From positions 1 through 41,265 of the forward strand of contig JAHEKZ010000020.1 of NCBI GenBank assembly GCA_024644435.1: DNA of 41,265 nucleotides. The letters are read 5' to 3'. Source of the stretch: Actinomycetes bacterium (GTDB lineage: Bacteria; Actinomycetota; Actinomycetes; JAHEKZ01). Shown here piece after piece: positions 8,362 through 15,362 of the stretch. The notes under the pieces were generated by a model. It searched no databases, was not told the DNA's origin, and was given only the letters and a program-made list of their open reading frames with translations. Within the stretch, counting starts at the first letter, position 1. The number at the start of each line of letters is the position of its first letter. Position numbers and translations under genes: made by a program.

Positions 8362-8523
8362 ATGGCCGAGAGCTACACGGGCGACGCCTACTGCGTGAAG
8401 TGCAAGGAAAAGCGCGATTTCACCGGCGAGGTGCACGAGACCAACGGACGCCGCATGGCCAAGGGCATCTGCCCCGTCTGTGGCACCAAGCTCAACCGGA
8501 TCCTCGGCAAGGCCAAGGCCTAA
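8362..8523 (+). CDS. DUF5679 zinc-ribbon protein
   Basis: A 53-residue protein with two CxxC knuckles (Cys11/Cys14 and Cys37/Cys40) that would bind one zinc ion. It is followed by a basic KLNRILGKAKA tail. This is the DUF5679 family of small actinobacterial zinc ribbons. The role is unknown; the compact basic fold resembles ribosome- or nucleic-acid-associated ribbons, which is inference. ATG 8362 has a strong Shine-Dalgarno AGGAGG at 8348-8353. This contrasts with the many leaderless genes nearby and suggests efficient translation. A strong terminator follows 24 nt after the stop, so it is a single-gene unit. Confidence 0.9.
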   Translation: MAESYTGDAYCVKCKEKRDFTGEVHETNGRRMAKGICPVCGTKLNRILGKAKA

Positions 8524-8547
8524 CCCGAGGGGACCTTCCCCGACCTC

Positions 8548-8586
8548 GAACGAGGCGTTCACCGCAGTGCGGTGGACGCCTCGTTC
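8548..8586 (+). terminator. Terminator after DUF5679 gene
   Basis: An 18-bp stem, 8548-8565 with 8569-8586, closes on a 3-nt AGT loop and has a single G-T type mismatch. No long T-tract follows, as is common for actinobacterial terminators. Confidence 0.75.
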
Positions 8587-8689
8587 ACGTCCGGGCTCAC
8601 CTCGACCGCTTGCCTGTGGATCTCGCCGGCACCGGCCCCTTGCCATGTCACCCTTCGGCCGACCGACTCCCGACCGAAGGGATTCTCGA

Positions 8690-9742
8690 GTGAGACCCAT
8701 GCTCTCGCCCGGCCTCCGCTGGGCCTGGCGCGCGGCGGACACCGTGCAGTTCGGAATCGATGTCCCCGAGCCCCTGATCATCAGTGGCCTTCCGCCGTTC
8801 TCCCAGCGGCTCCTGCCGATGCTCGACGGGGTGAGGTCCTCCGCAGAGATTCTCGCATCGCTGGAGGGCGACCCTGCAGAACGCGCAGAGCGGTCGGAGG
8901 TGCAGGCCGTCATCGAGCGGCTCATGGCCATCGGGGTTGTCTTCGACGGCGGGCTCTGGCCGGGCGGGATCGAGCTCACCCCCGCCGACCGCGACCGGCT
9001 CGCACCAGATGTCCGGTGCGCCAGCGCCCTCGAAAGGTTCCGGTCCCACCCGGCGGCCCGATGGAATGCGCTCGCCGCCTCGCAGGTGGTGATGGTCGGC
9101 GCAAGCCGCCTCGGGGCGACGGTCTCACGAGCACTGGCCGGTGCAGGGGTCTGCAGACTCGACGTAAGGGACGCGCACCCGGTCACCGCAGCCGATGTCT
9201 CGACGGGGGGATTCGCCCCCCACGACGTCGGGCGCCGACGCTCTGAGCTCTTGAGTCTCCACCCGGAGCGGATCGCTGAGTCGCCACCGGGGTACCCGCG
9301 GCGACGTCTCGTGGTCGTGACGGACGCCGTCGATGCTCATGACGCGTGCAGGTCGCTCGCCACAACCGACGACCCTCACCTGGTCGTGTCCTGCCGAGAG
9401 ATGATCGGCAGGGTGGGCCCGCTCGTCGAGCCTGGCCTGTCCCCCTGCCTCTTCTGTCGTGATCTCGCACGCCGCGACGTCGACGCCGGATGGTCGGATG
9501 TGTGGCGACAGCGGGTGGCCGACCCCAGCCCGGACGCCGATGCCGTGCTCGTGGGGATCACCGCCCATATCGCGGCGGCCCACGTCGTTGACTGGTTGAC
9601 GGGCGGACGTCCGCCGTCGTGGGGAGGGTTCGTCGAGATCGTCGCACCGCACGGTGCTGCGACCACCCGCACTCTCACGCCACACCCTGAGTGTGGGTGC
9701 GCGTGGCCGGATTCACCGGCGTCACCGACAATGGGGACGTGA
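8690..9742 (+). CDS. ThiF-like / TOMM cyclodehydratase-like protein
   Basis: A 350-residue protein at the position of M. tuberculosis Rv3196. Residues 1-90 look like a winged-helix, leader-binding type domain as in RiPP cyclodehydratase partner proteins. Residues about 132-165 form a Rossmann-like unit, VVMVGASRLGATVSRAL, degenerate against the GxGxxG of E1/ThiF enzymes. Paired cysteines Cys253/Cys256 (CLFC) and Cys335/Cys337 (CGC) form a ThiF-type zinc site. The E1 arginine and catalytic cysteine are not evident, so it may bind peptides rather than adenylate them. GTG 8690 has GAAGG nine bases upstream. It ends in a GTGA overlap with the ABC1 kinase. The substrate is unknown; no precursor peptide or second RiPP enzyme is next to it. 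Confidence 0.75.
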   Translation: MRPMLSPGLRWAWRAADTVQFGIDVPEPLIISGLPPFSQRLLPMLDGVRSSAEILASLEGDPAERAERSEVQAVIERLMAIGVVFDGGLWPGGIELTPADRDRLAPDVRCASALERFRSHPAARWNALAASQVVMVGASRLGATVSRALAGAGVCRLDVRDAHPVTAADVSTGGFAPHDVGRRRSELLSLHPERIAESPPGYPRRRLVVVTDAVDAHDACRSLATTDDPHLVVSCREMIGRVGPLVEPGLSPCLFCRDLARRDVDAGWSDVWRQRVADPSPDADAVLVGITAHIAAAHVVDWLTGGRPPSWGGFVEIVAPHGAATTRTLTPHPECGCAWPDSPASPTMGT

Positions 9743-11049
9743 CCGACCTTCCGCGGCGCGCAGTCTCCCGGACTGCACGGCTCGCCACTCTGCCGCTCGG
9801 CTTCGCCGGACGTACCGCGCTCGGGGTCGGCAAACGAGTGGGCGGCAAGCCTGCCGAGGCGGTCGCAGCCGAGGTGCAGCTGCGGACGGCCGAGCACATG
9901 TTCCGCGTCCTCGGCGAGCTCAAGGGCGGAGCGATGAAGTTCGGGCAGGCCATGTCGGTCTTCGAGGCCGCTATCCCCGAAGAGCTGGCCGCTCCTTACC
10001 GGGCCTCGCTGGCCAAGCTGCAAGATGCGGCCCCGGCACTGCCTGCAGATCGCGTCCACGCGGTTCTGGCAGAGCAGATCGGTCCTCGATGGCGAGCGCG
10101 CTTCCTGGACTTCGACGACACTCCCGCGGCGGCGGCGTCCATCGGACAGGTTCATCGGGCGACCTGGCGCGACGGGCGTCCGGTCGCCGTCAAGATCCAG
10201 TACCCCGGCGCCGGCCCAGCCCTCCGGTCGGACCTGGCTCAGATCGGTCGCATGATGCGCATGGTGGGACCCATCTCACCCGGCATGGACATGGCGCCCC
10301 TCGTCGACGAGCTGCAGCGTCGGATGGGTGAAGAGCTGGACTATCGACGCGAGGCCCGCTCTCAACGGGCCTTCCGCAAGGCCTTCGCCACCCACCCGGA
10401 CTTCATGATCCCGGAGGTGGTGTTCGCCTCCGACGAGGTGTTGGTGACCGAGTGGATCGATGGCACGCCCGTCCGCGAGATCATCGAGTCAGGAGATCAG
10501 GCCGCCCGGGACCACGCGGGGCTGCTGATGGCGCGCCTGCTCTTCAGCGGTCCGGCCGATGCCAAGCTGCTGCATGCTGATCCTCACCCGGGGAACTTCC
10601 GGCTACTCGACGATGGTCGACTGGCCATTCTCGACTTCGGAGCCGTCGACCGGCTCCCCCAGGGACTGCCGCGACCGATCGGCGTGCTCGCCCGGCTGGC
10701 GATCGACGGTGACGCTCAAGGAGTCCTTGGCGGCCTGCGCCGTGAGGGGTTCGTGCGCGACTCGGTCACGATCGACGCCGATGAGCTGTTGGGGTACCTG
10801 GTGCCACTTCTCGAACCGCTCCGACATGAGACGTTCGCTTTCAGCCGGCCTTGGCTGCGCGGCGAAGCCACCCGCCTCGCCGACCTACGCAAGGCCACCA
10901 CAGGGATGAAGCTCAATCTCCCACCGTCCTACCTGCTGATTCACCGCGTGACCCTCGGCGTGATGGGGGTTCTCTGCCAGCTGGGCAGCACCGCCCACTT
11001 CCGGGGCGAGTGCGAACGCCTTCTGCCGGGCTTTGCCGACGGCGAGTGA
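9739..11049 (+). CDS. ABC1/UbiB-family atypical kinase
   Basis: A 436-residue ABC1 (AarF/UbiB/ADCK) kinase-like protein. The family-specific motif KGGAMKFGQ lies near residue 62. The Ala-rich nucleotide loop AAAASIGQVHRA is at about 130, the lysine strand is VAVKIQYPG, the catalytic loop is ADPHPGNF and the metal motif is LDFGAVDRL. The family replaces the glycine-rich loop with alanines and acts as an atypical kinase or ATPase, typically in isoprenoid-quinone metabolism. It sits in the Rv3197 position. In mycobacteria this neighbour of whiB7 has been linked to macrolide tolerance (recalled, not shown here). GTG 9739 overlaps the upstream stop by four bases, so the two proteins are coupled. 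Confidence 0.92.
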   Translation: MTDLPRRAVSRTARLATLPLGFAGRTALGVGKRVGGKPAEAVAAEVQLRTAEHMFRVLGELKGGAMKFGQAMSVFEAAIPEELAAPYRASLAKLQDAAPALPADRVHAVLAEQIGPRWRARFLDFDDTPAAAASIGQVHRATWRDGRPVAVKIQYPGAGPALRSDLAQIGRMMRMVGPISPGMDMAPLVDELQRRMGEELDYRREARSQRAFRKAFATHPDFMIPEVVFASDEVLVTEWIDGTPVREIIESGDQAARDHAGLLMARLLFSGPADAKLLHADPHPGNFRLLDDGRLAILDFGAVDRLPQGLPRPIGVLARLAIDGDAQGVLGGLRREGFVRDSVTIDADELLGYLVPLLEPLRHETFAFSRPWLRGEATRLADLRKATTGMKLNLPPSYLLIHRVTLGVMGVLCQLGSTAHFRGECERLLPGFADGE

Positions 11050-11087
11050 CCTGACCCCCGTTCGCGCCCTCAGATCAGGCCCGAGCA

Positions 11088-11130
11088 CGAAGGAGGGGCG
11101 GGGCGCCGTGTGGCGCCCGCCCCTCCTTCG
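11088..11130. terminator. Bidirectional terminator between ABC1 kinase and whiB7 operon
   Basis: CGAAGGAGGGGCGGGGCGCC (11088-11107) pairs with GGCGCCCGCCCCTCCTTCG (11112-11130) through a 4-nt loop and one bulged base. It stands between two convergent transcription units and could stop both. Confidence 0.8.
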
Positions 11131-11145
11131 TGGCCGCTGACCGCC

Positions 11146-11328
11146 TCACACGAGGCTCGCGTGGGCCTGTGAGGCCTGAAGCGCCGCCTCTCGGGCCACG
11201 CATGCCGTGCGTTCGGCACGCTGACGGGCGCGACGCGCGGCGATCAGGCGCCGCACGCGCACGAGTTGCTCACCGTCGCGCAGCTCGGTCTGATGTCGAG
11301 CCCGGGCGAGGTCTTCCTGCAGAAACAT
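11146..11328 (-). CDS. Small basic helical protein downstream of whiB7
   Basis: A 60-residue protein with no recognised domain. It is strongly Arg/Ala-rich and predicted to be mostly helical, with the core QLVRVRRLIAARRARQRAE. It has no cysteines apart from one (TACVA), and no signal or membrane segment. ATG 11328 has an excellent Shine-Dalgarno AAGGAG (11342-11337) eight bases upstream. The gene starts 44 nt after the whiB7 stop on the same strand, and the next terminator lies beyond it. It is therefore probably cotranscribed with whiB7 and under the same antibiotic-responsive control. The MFLQEDLARARH opening resembles small actinobacterial proteins I have seen but cannot name. Confidence 0.7.
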   Translation of the reverse strand: MFLQEDLARARHQTELRDGEQLVRVRRLIAARRARQRAERTACVAREAALQASQAHASLV

Positions 11329-11372
11329 GATGGGTACTCCTTGTTGATGAGTCGATGGTGCCGGCGGAGCCG

Positions 11373-11699
11373 TCAGGCCACGTCGGACTTGCGGGGTCGT
11401 CCACGCGGACGCTTTCGCGGCACGACGATGCCGTGCTCAAAAAGCTCTCCGCCCCAGACTCCCCAGGGTTCTGAGCGCTCGACTGCTCCGGCGAGGCACT
11501 CCTTCTGGAGAGGACAGCCATGGCACAGCGCCTTGGCGGTCTCCACACCGCTCGGAGTGTCCGCGAACCAGAGCTCGGGGTCTTGCTCATGGCACGGCAC
11601 CGACCACCGCGCTCCGGTCACCCACGGCTCACGAGTGGACAGCACGTCGCACGCAGCGCCCGCGTCGAGCAGGTCTGAGGTCGTCTGCATCACGGTCAT
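11373..11699 (-). CDS. whiB7: WhiB7-type iron-sulfur transcription activator
   Basis: A 108-residue Wbl protein. Four cysteines ligate a 4Fe-4S cluster: Cys36 (VPCHEQDPELWFAD) and Cys59/62/68 (CHGCPLQKEC). The G[V/I]WGG turn is at 80-84. The C-terminal AT-hook RGRPRK (99-104) distinguishes WhiB7 from other Wbl proteins. WhiB7 binds the sigma-A region 4 and AT-rich DNA upstream of the -35, switching on intrinsic resistance genes when ribosomes are inhibited. ATG 11699 has AGGAGG nine bases upstream. A 340-nt leader upstream carries an autoregulated-type promoter, an upstream ORF and a terminator. An additional cysteine (Cys17) is not part of the usual set. Confidence 0.96.
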   Translation of the reverse strand: MTVMQTTSDLLDAGAACDVLSTREPWVTGARWSVPCHEQDPELWFADTPSGVETAKALCHGCPLQKECLAGAVERSEPWGVWGGELFEHGIVVPRKRPRGRPRKSDVA

Positions 11700-11741
11700 T
11701 GCGGGTCACCTCCTGGGGTGATGGGGAGAAGGAACACAAAG

Positions 11742-11778
11742 AAAAAGGCCACGGAACCGAGGTCTCGGTCCGTGGCCT
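11742..11778 (-). terminator. Intrinsic terminator (attenuator) in the whiB7 leader
   Basis: On the minus strand GGCCACGGA-CCGA pairs with TCGG-TCCGTGGCC. This is a 13-bp GC-rich stem with one bulge, ending at 11747 and followed directly by TTTTTCTTTG. A perfect T-tract is unusual in this genome. It stands between the upstream ORF stop and the whiB7 Shine-Dalgarno, exactly where an attenuator has to be. Confidence 0.88.
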
Positions 11779-11799
11779 GGAGTGCGCCCAGTTGACTGC

Positions 11800-11931
11800 C
11801 TACTGAGGTGGACTCCAGACGGGAGAACCATCGACGACGCCGGTTGCGCCCTGTGCGCGCACGTCGGCGGCGGACCCGAAGGTGGCCGCAGCCGACGGCG
11901 ACACGTCAGAGCGCGTCTTGTCGTAGAACAT
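11800..11931 (-). CDS. whiB7 leader upstream ORF (43 aa)
   Basis: A 43-codon ORF beginning MFYDKTRSDV and ending VWSPPQ, preceded by GAGGAGG nine bases before ATG 11931. It ends 22 nt before the terminator hairpin and about 100 nt before whiB7. In Streptomyces (wblC) and Mycobacterium, whiB7 leaders carry an upstream ORF whose slowed translation prevents terminator formation and allows read-through. This ORF fits that role by position and ribosome-binding strength. Its last codons include two consecutive prolines after a tryptophan, a context that can slow ribosomes. The peptide itself need not have a function. Confidence 0.82.
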   Translation of the reverse strand: MFYDKTRSDVSPSAAATFGSAADVRAQGATGVVDGSPVWSPPQ

Positions 11932-12006
11932 TGCTAGCCACCTCCTCTCTCACAGCCGGGCGCGACCACTCCACAAGCGGTCAGACGTCGCGTCGGCGTC
12001 CCAGGA

Positions 12007-12047
12007 AGGGTACGAGACGGTCCGCGAAGGACGCAAGTGATTTATTT
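12007..12047 (-). promoter_or_regulatory. whiB7 promoter with AT-rich WhiB7 box
   Basis: On the minus strand AAATAAAT (12047-12040 region) is followed by TTGCGT (12036-12031), an 18-bp spacer and TACCCT (12012-12007). WhiB7-controlled promoters have an AT-rich patch directly upstream of the -35, and this is the only such patch around. The box contains the TAA stop codon of uvrD2, so promoter and upstream gene overlap. The upstream ORF begins about 75 nt after the -10. Confidence 0.75.
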
Positions 12048-14147
12048 CTGGGTGCTTTCCGGCATGGCCCGCACGACCTCGAGCAGGTCCTCCCCGTATC
12101 GGTCCACCTTGACCTGACCGATCCCCGGGATCTGAAGCAGCGCGGTCGACGACGTTGGTCGGTCGGCAGCGATCGCCGTGAGCGTGGCGTCGGTGAAGAC
12201 CACGAAGGCCGGTACCGAGGCTTCGTCTGCGGTCTTCTTGCGCCATTCGCGAAGCCGCTCGAAGAGGGCCAGGTCGACGTGGACCTCGCAGTGCGAACAA
12301 TGACGCAGCTTGCGCTCAGCGGCAGTGGTTAGCGCACGCCCGCAGCGGCGGCAGGACGCCGAGCGGGACGCCTTCGGTTTACGGCCCCCCCGGGAGGTCT
12401 CGTCACGGGCGAACTGGGGATCGAGCATGGACAGGAAGGGCGAGGGGGCCCTGGTTCGGCGGTCGCTACCCGACCGGCTGCGCGCGTACGAGAACGCCAG
12501 GTGCCGCCTGGCTCGCGTGATGCCCACGTACAGCAGCCGACGTTCCTCGGCGACCTGCTCAGCCGTGGTGGCGTACGAGATCGGCATCATTCCTTCGGTG
12601 AGCCCGACGAGGAAGACTGCGTCCCACTCGAGGCCTTTGGCTGCGTGAAGGGACGAGAGCGTCACCCCGTCAGTCGCCGGCGCATGCTGGGAGTTCGCCC
12701 GGTGCTGCAGCTCTTCGACCAAGTCGCCCAGGGATGCCGAGTCGGCGTCTCCGCCGCGCGCCTGCACCTCCCGCGCCACCTCGACAATCGCCGCCCACGA
12801 CTCCCACCGGTCTCGCGCCTTGCTTGGACCGGGCGGCGGTTCGGGTCGGTAGCCGACCGAGGCGAGAACGGCCGACACCTGGTCGACCAGCCCGTCGGCG
12901 GAAACGCTGCTGTCGGCATGGGCGGCGCCACGAAGCAGGGCGACCGCCTCACGTACCTCACGCCGGTCGAAGAAACGCTCACCCCCGCGCACGGTGTACG
13001 GGAGCCGCGCCTCGGTCAGCGCCTCTTCAAAGGCGGCGCTCTGTGCATTGATGCGATACAGGATGGCGATCTCGCGCTGGTCGACACCGGAATCGACCAG
13101 TGAGCGGATCTGCTGCACGACGGCCGCCACCTCGGCGGACTCGTGGGCAGCTACCAGCCATTGCGGGTCGGGCCCGGCCGCCCGCTGCGACTTGAGCACG
13201 ACCTGGGTTTCGGGATCAACCGTGGACGCGGTGGCCAGCAGCCGGTTCGCCGTCTCCACCACCTGCGGTGACGATCGGTAGCTTCGCTCGAGCCGCACGA
13301 CGGCCGCAGCCGGGAAGCGTCTGCGGAACTGCAGGAGATACTGCGGCGTCGCGCCGGCGAAGGAGTAGATGGTCTGGTTGGCGTCGCCGACCACGGTGAG
13401 GTCGTCACGATCGGCGAGCCAGAGGTCGAGCAGCCGCTGCTGGATGGGACTGACGTCCTGGTACTCATCGACCAGCAGACAGCGGTACTGGTCGCGAACG
13501 GTACTGGCCATGGACGCGTCGTCCTCGATCATTCCCGCCGTGAGCAGGAGCACGTCTTCGAAGTCGATGAGGCCCCGATCGCGCTTGACCGCCTCGTAGC
13601 CTGCGTAGACCCGGGCGACGACCCCTGCGTCAAGGTCACCGACGCCGCCTCGCCCCTGAGCACTGCTGCGTTCGACGTACGACTCCGGTGTGATCTGCGA
13701 GACCTTGGCCCACTCGACCTCTGCCGCGATATCTCGGATCACGGTGCGATCAGCCCGCACCCGAACGCGCGCTGCGGCCTCACTGATCAGCGGGGCCTTC
13801 GCCGGAAGAATGTTCGGAGGGTGGCCGCCGATCACCGAAGGCCAGAAGAAGCGCAGCTGACGGAGCGCGGCTGCGTGGAAGGTGCGGGCCTGGACTCCCT
13901 CTACCCCCAGGGCACGGAGTCGCCCGCGTAGCTCCCCGGCTGCCCGCGCCGTGAACGTGAGCGCCAGCACCTCTCGGGCCTGGACGTGCTCGCCGACCAC
14001 CAGCGCGGCGATCCGGTGCGTCAAGGCCCTGGTCTTGCCGGTACCTGCTCCGGCCAGGACGCAGACGGGGCCGCGAGGCGCCGTTGCCGCAGCGAGCTGC
14101 TCGGGATCGAGGTCTCCCAGCACCTCAGCGAGCGTGGCGGCGGTCAT
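12042..14147 (-). CDS. uvrD2: UvrD2-type superfamily 1 DNA helicase
   Basis: A 701-residue SF1A helicase (3'-5' DNA translocase). Visible motifs are Walker A AGAGTGKTR near residue 30, motif II LLVDEYQDV, motif III VGDANQTIYSFAGA, motif V SSLHAAKGLEWD and motif VI YVGITRARRH. A tetracysteine zinc module (Cys599, 602, 617, 620) and a C-terminal HRDC domain (about 622-695) follow. That architecture is specific to mycobacterial-type UvrD2, where the helicase is essential or important. ATG 14147 was chosen over a 51-residue longer frame that would run across the divergent mycoredoxin gene. Only 18 bases separate the two start codons. The 3' end of the gene carries the whiB7 promoter. Confidence 0.95.
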   Translation of the reverse strand: MTAATLAEVLGDLDPEQLAAATAPRGPVCVLAGAGTGKTRALTHRIAALVVGEHVQAREVLALTFTARAAGELRGRLRALGVEGVQARTFHAAALRQLRFFWPSVIGGHPPNILPAKAPLISEAAARVRVRADRTVIRDIAAEVEWAKVSQITPESYVERSSAQGRGGVGDLDAGVVARVYAGYEAVKRDRGLIDFEDVLLLTAGMIEDDASMASTVRDQYRCLLVDEYQDVSPIQQRLLDLWLADRDDLTVVGDANQTIYSFAGATPQYLLQFRRRFPAAAVVRLERSYRSSPQVVETANRLLATASTVDPETQVVLKSQRAAGPDPQWLVAAHESAEVAAVVQQIRSLVDSGVDQREIAILYRINAQSAAFEEALTEARLPYTVRGGERFFDRREVREAVALLRGAAHADSSVSADGLVDQVSAVLASVGYRPEPPPGPSKARDRWESWAAIVEVAREVQARGGDADSASLGDLVEELQHRANSQHAPATDGVTLSSLHAAKGLEWDAVFLVGLTEGMMPISYATTAEQVAEERRLLYVGITRARRHLAFSYARSRSGSDRRTRAPSPFLSMLDPQFARDETSRGGRKPKASRSASCRRCGRALTTAAERKLRHCSHCEVHVDLALFERLREWRKKTADEASVPAFVVFTDATLTAIAADRPTSSTALLQIPGIGQVKVDRYGEDLLEVVRAMPESTQK

Positions 14148-14165
14148 TCCGGCATCCTGGCACCT

Positions 14166-14435
14166 GTGACCGACAGACCAGCAGAGCGGGCTCCGCTCGT
14201 CGTCTACACCACCCCCTGGTGTGGTCCCTGCGCCCGGCTGAAGAGCCGACTCACCGACCGGGGCATTCCGTTCACCGAGGTCGATGTCGAGCAGGACCAC
14301 GAGGCAGCCGACTGGGTGGCCCGAGCCAACAACGGAAACCAGACGGTGCCCACGGTCCGCCTACCCGACGGATCGACCTTGACGAACCCGTCCGCCGACG
14401 CTGTGGAGACCGCCCTACAGCGCTTGGCCCCGTGA
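14166..14435 (+). CDS. mrx1: Mycoredoxin / glutaredoxin-like protein
   Basis: An 89-residue thioredoxin-fold oxidoreductase with active site CGPC (Cys19, Cys22) in YTTPWCGPC. The cis-proline motif is QTVPTV and a C-terminal GSTLTNPS loop is present. By family and position (next to uvrD2 and nudC) it is the mycoredoxin that reduces mycothiol mixed disulfides, coupling mycothiol to protein repair. The M. tuberculosis protein has a different second active-site residue pair, so the call is by fold and synteny. GTG 14166 leaves just 18 bp to the uvrD2 start, so promoters must overlap and the transcript is probably leaderless. It ends convergently 10 nt from nudC. Confidence 0.88.
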   Translation: MTDRPAERAPLVVYTTPWCGPCARLKSRLTDRGIPFTEVDVEQDHEAADWVARANNGNQTVPTVRLPDGSTLTNPSADAVETALQRLAP

Positions 14436-14445
14436 GTGCAGATCG

Positions 14446-15351
14446 CTAGCGCCAGTCTGCCCCCGAGTCGGGCAGGTCGCCTCCGTACCAACGGTCGATC
14501 AGCCAGCGCGATATCGAGAGGGAACCCGGCACCACAACCGCGCCGGAGGCCACTGCCTCACACAGCTCCTCTCGGCTGAACCAACGAGCCTCGACAAGTT
14601 CTTCGCCATCGGGCTGGGCCTCCGGTGTCCCCTCGACCCGGGCCGAGGCCCCCACCATCAGCGACGACGGGAAGGGCCACGGCTGGGTGGCGAGCAGCTC
14701 GACATCGGAGACGAGCACCCCTGCCTCCTCTGCCACCTCGCGCACAACCGCCTGTTCAGCGGTCTCACCCGGCTCGACAAATCCCGCGAGGGTCGAGAAG
14801 CGGCCAGCAGCCCAGGCGTCCTGCCGCCCGAGCAGGGCGCGGTTCTGACTGTCGGTGACCAGCACGATGACCGCTGGGTCGACTCTCGGGAAGTGCGACG
14901 AGCCGTCAGCTGGGCATCGGCGCTCGGCGCCGGCCGCGGCAACCTCGGTGGGCGCACCACAGCGGGGACAGTGCGAGTGAGTCGCGTGCCACTGAGCCAA
15001 CGCCACCGCGTGGCAGAGCAAGCTGGCGTCGCTGCTCGAAGCGCCTGGCACGAGCTCACGGAGACTTCGGAAGTCACCCACAGTGTCGTCAGCGACGCGC
15101 ACGGCGAAACGAACCGAGCCTGCAACATCAGCCCCGAGGAGGTAGCGCTCGCCTGCCGCCGCTGCCCCTGGGGTCGACCAGAACTCGGCAGAAGAGCTGG
15201 CAGCCACCTGAATCTGGTCTCTGCACACCACCAGTACTCGGGTCTGCGGATCGCTCCACTGACGCTGGCACCACGCGTCGTCGCGCCGATGCTCGACCAA
15301 CCGGTCGTGGTCGCCTGAGGCGAACGTCAAGGGCCGAGCGCGTGTGGTCAC
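14446..15351 (-). CDS. nudC: NAD+ diphosphatase NudC
   Basis: A 301-residue NudC, splitting NAD(H) to NMN(H) and AMP and decapping NAD-RNA in homologues. A zinc ribbon (CPRCG ... RRCPADG) precedes the Nudix domain. The Nudix box is GFVEPGETAEQAVVREVAEEAGV. The NudC-specific SQPWPFPxS motif appears as TQPWPFPSSLM. Only three cysteines are obvious in the ribbon. GTG 15351 is chosen over a reading from 15384, which would overlap the end of adnB. TAGGCT (15365-15360) lies 8 nt before the GTG and includes the adnB stop codon, so nudC probably has its own leaderless promoter despite sitting behind adnB. Confidence 0.93.
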   Translation of the reverse strand: MTTRARPLTFASGDHDRLVEHRRDDAWCQRQWSDPQTRVLVVCRDQIQVAASSSAEFWSTPGAAAAGERYLLGADVAGSVRFAVRVADDTVGDFRSLRELVPGASSSDASLLCHAVALAQWHATHSHCPRCGAPTEVAAAGAERRCPADGSSHFPRVDPAVIVLVTDSQNRALLGRQDAWAAGRFSTLAGFVEPGETAEQAVVREVAEEAGVLVSDVELLATQPWPFPSSLMVGASARVEGTPEAQPDGEELVEARWFSREELCEAVASGAVVVPGSLSISRWLIDRWYGGDLPDSGADWR

Positions 15352-15362
15352 AGTGCCTGAGC

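Noticed and set aside
8690-9742. RiPP (thiazole/oxazole) biosynthetic cluster
   Set aside because: Only one cyclodehydratase-like protein is present; no YcaO, dehydrogenase or precursor peptide can be seen.
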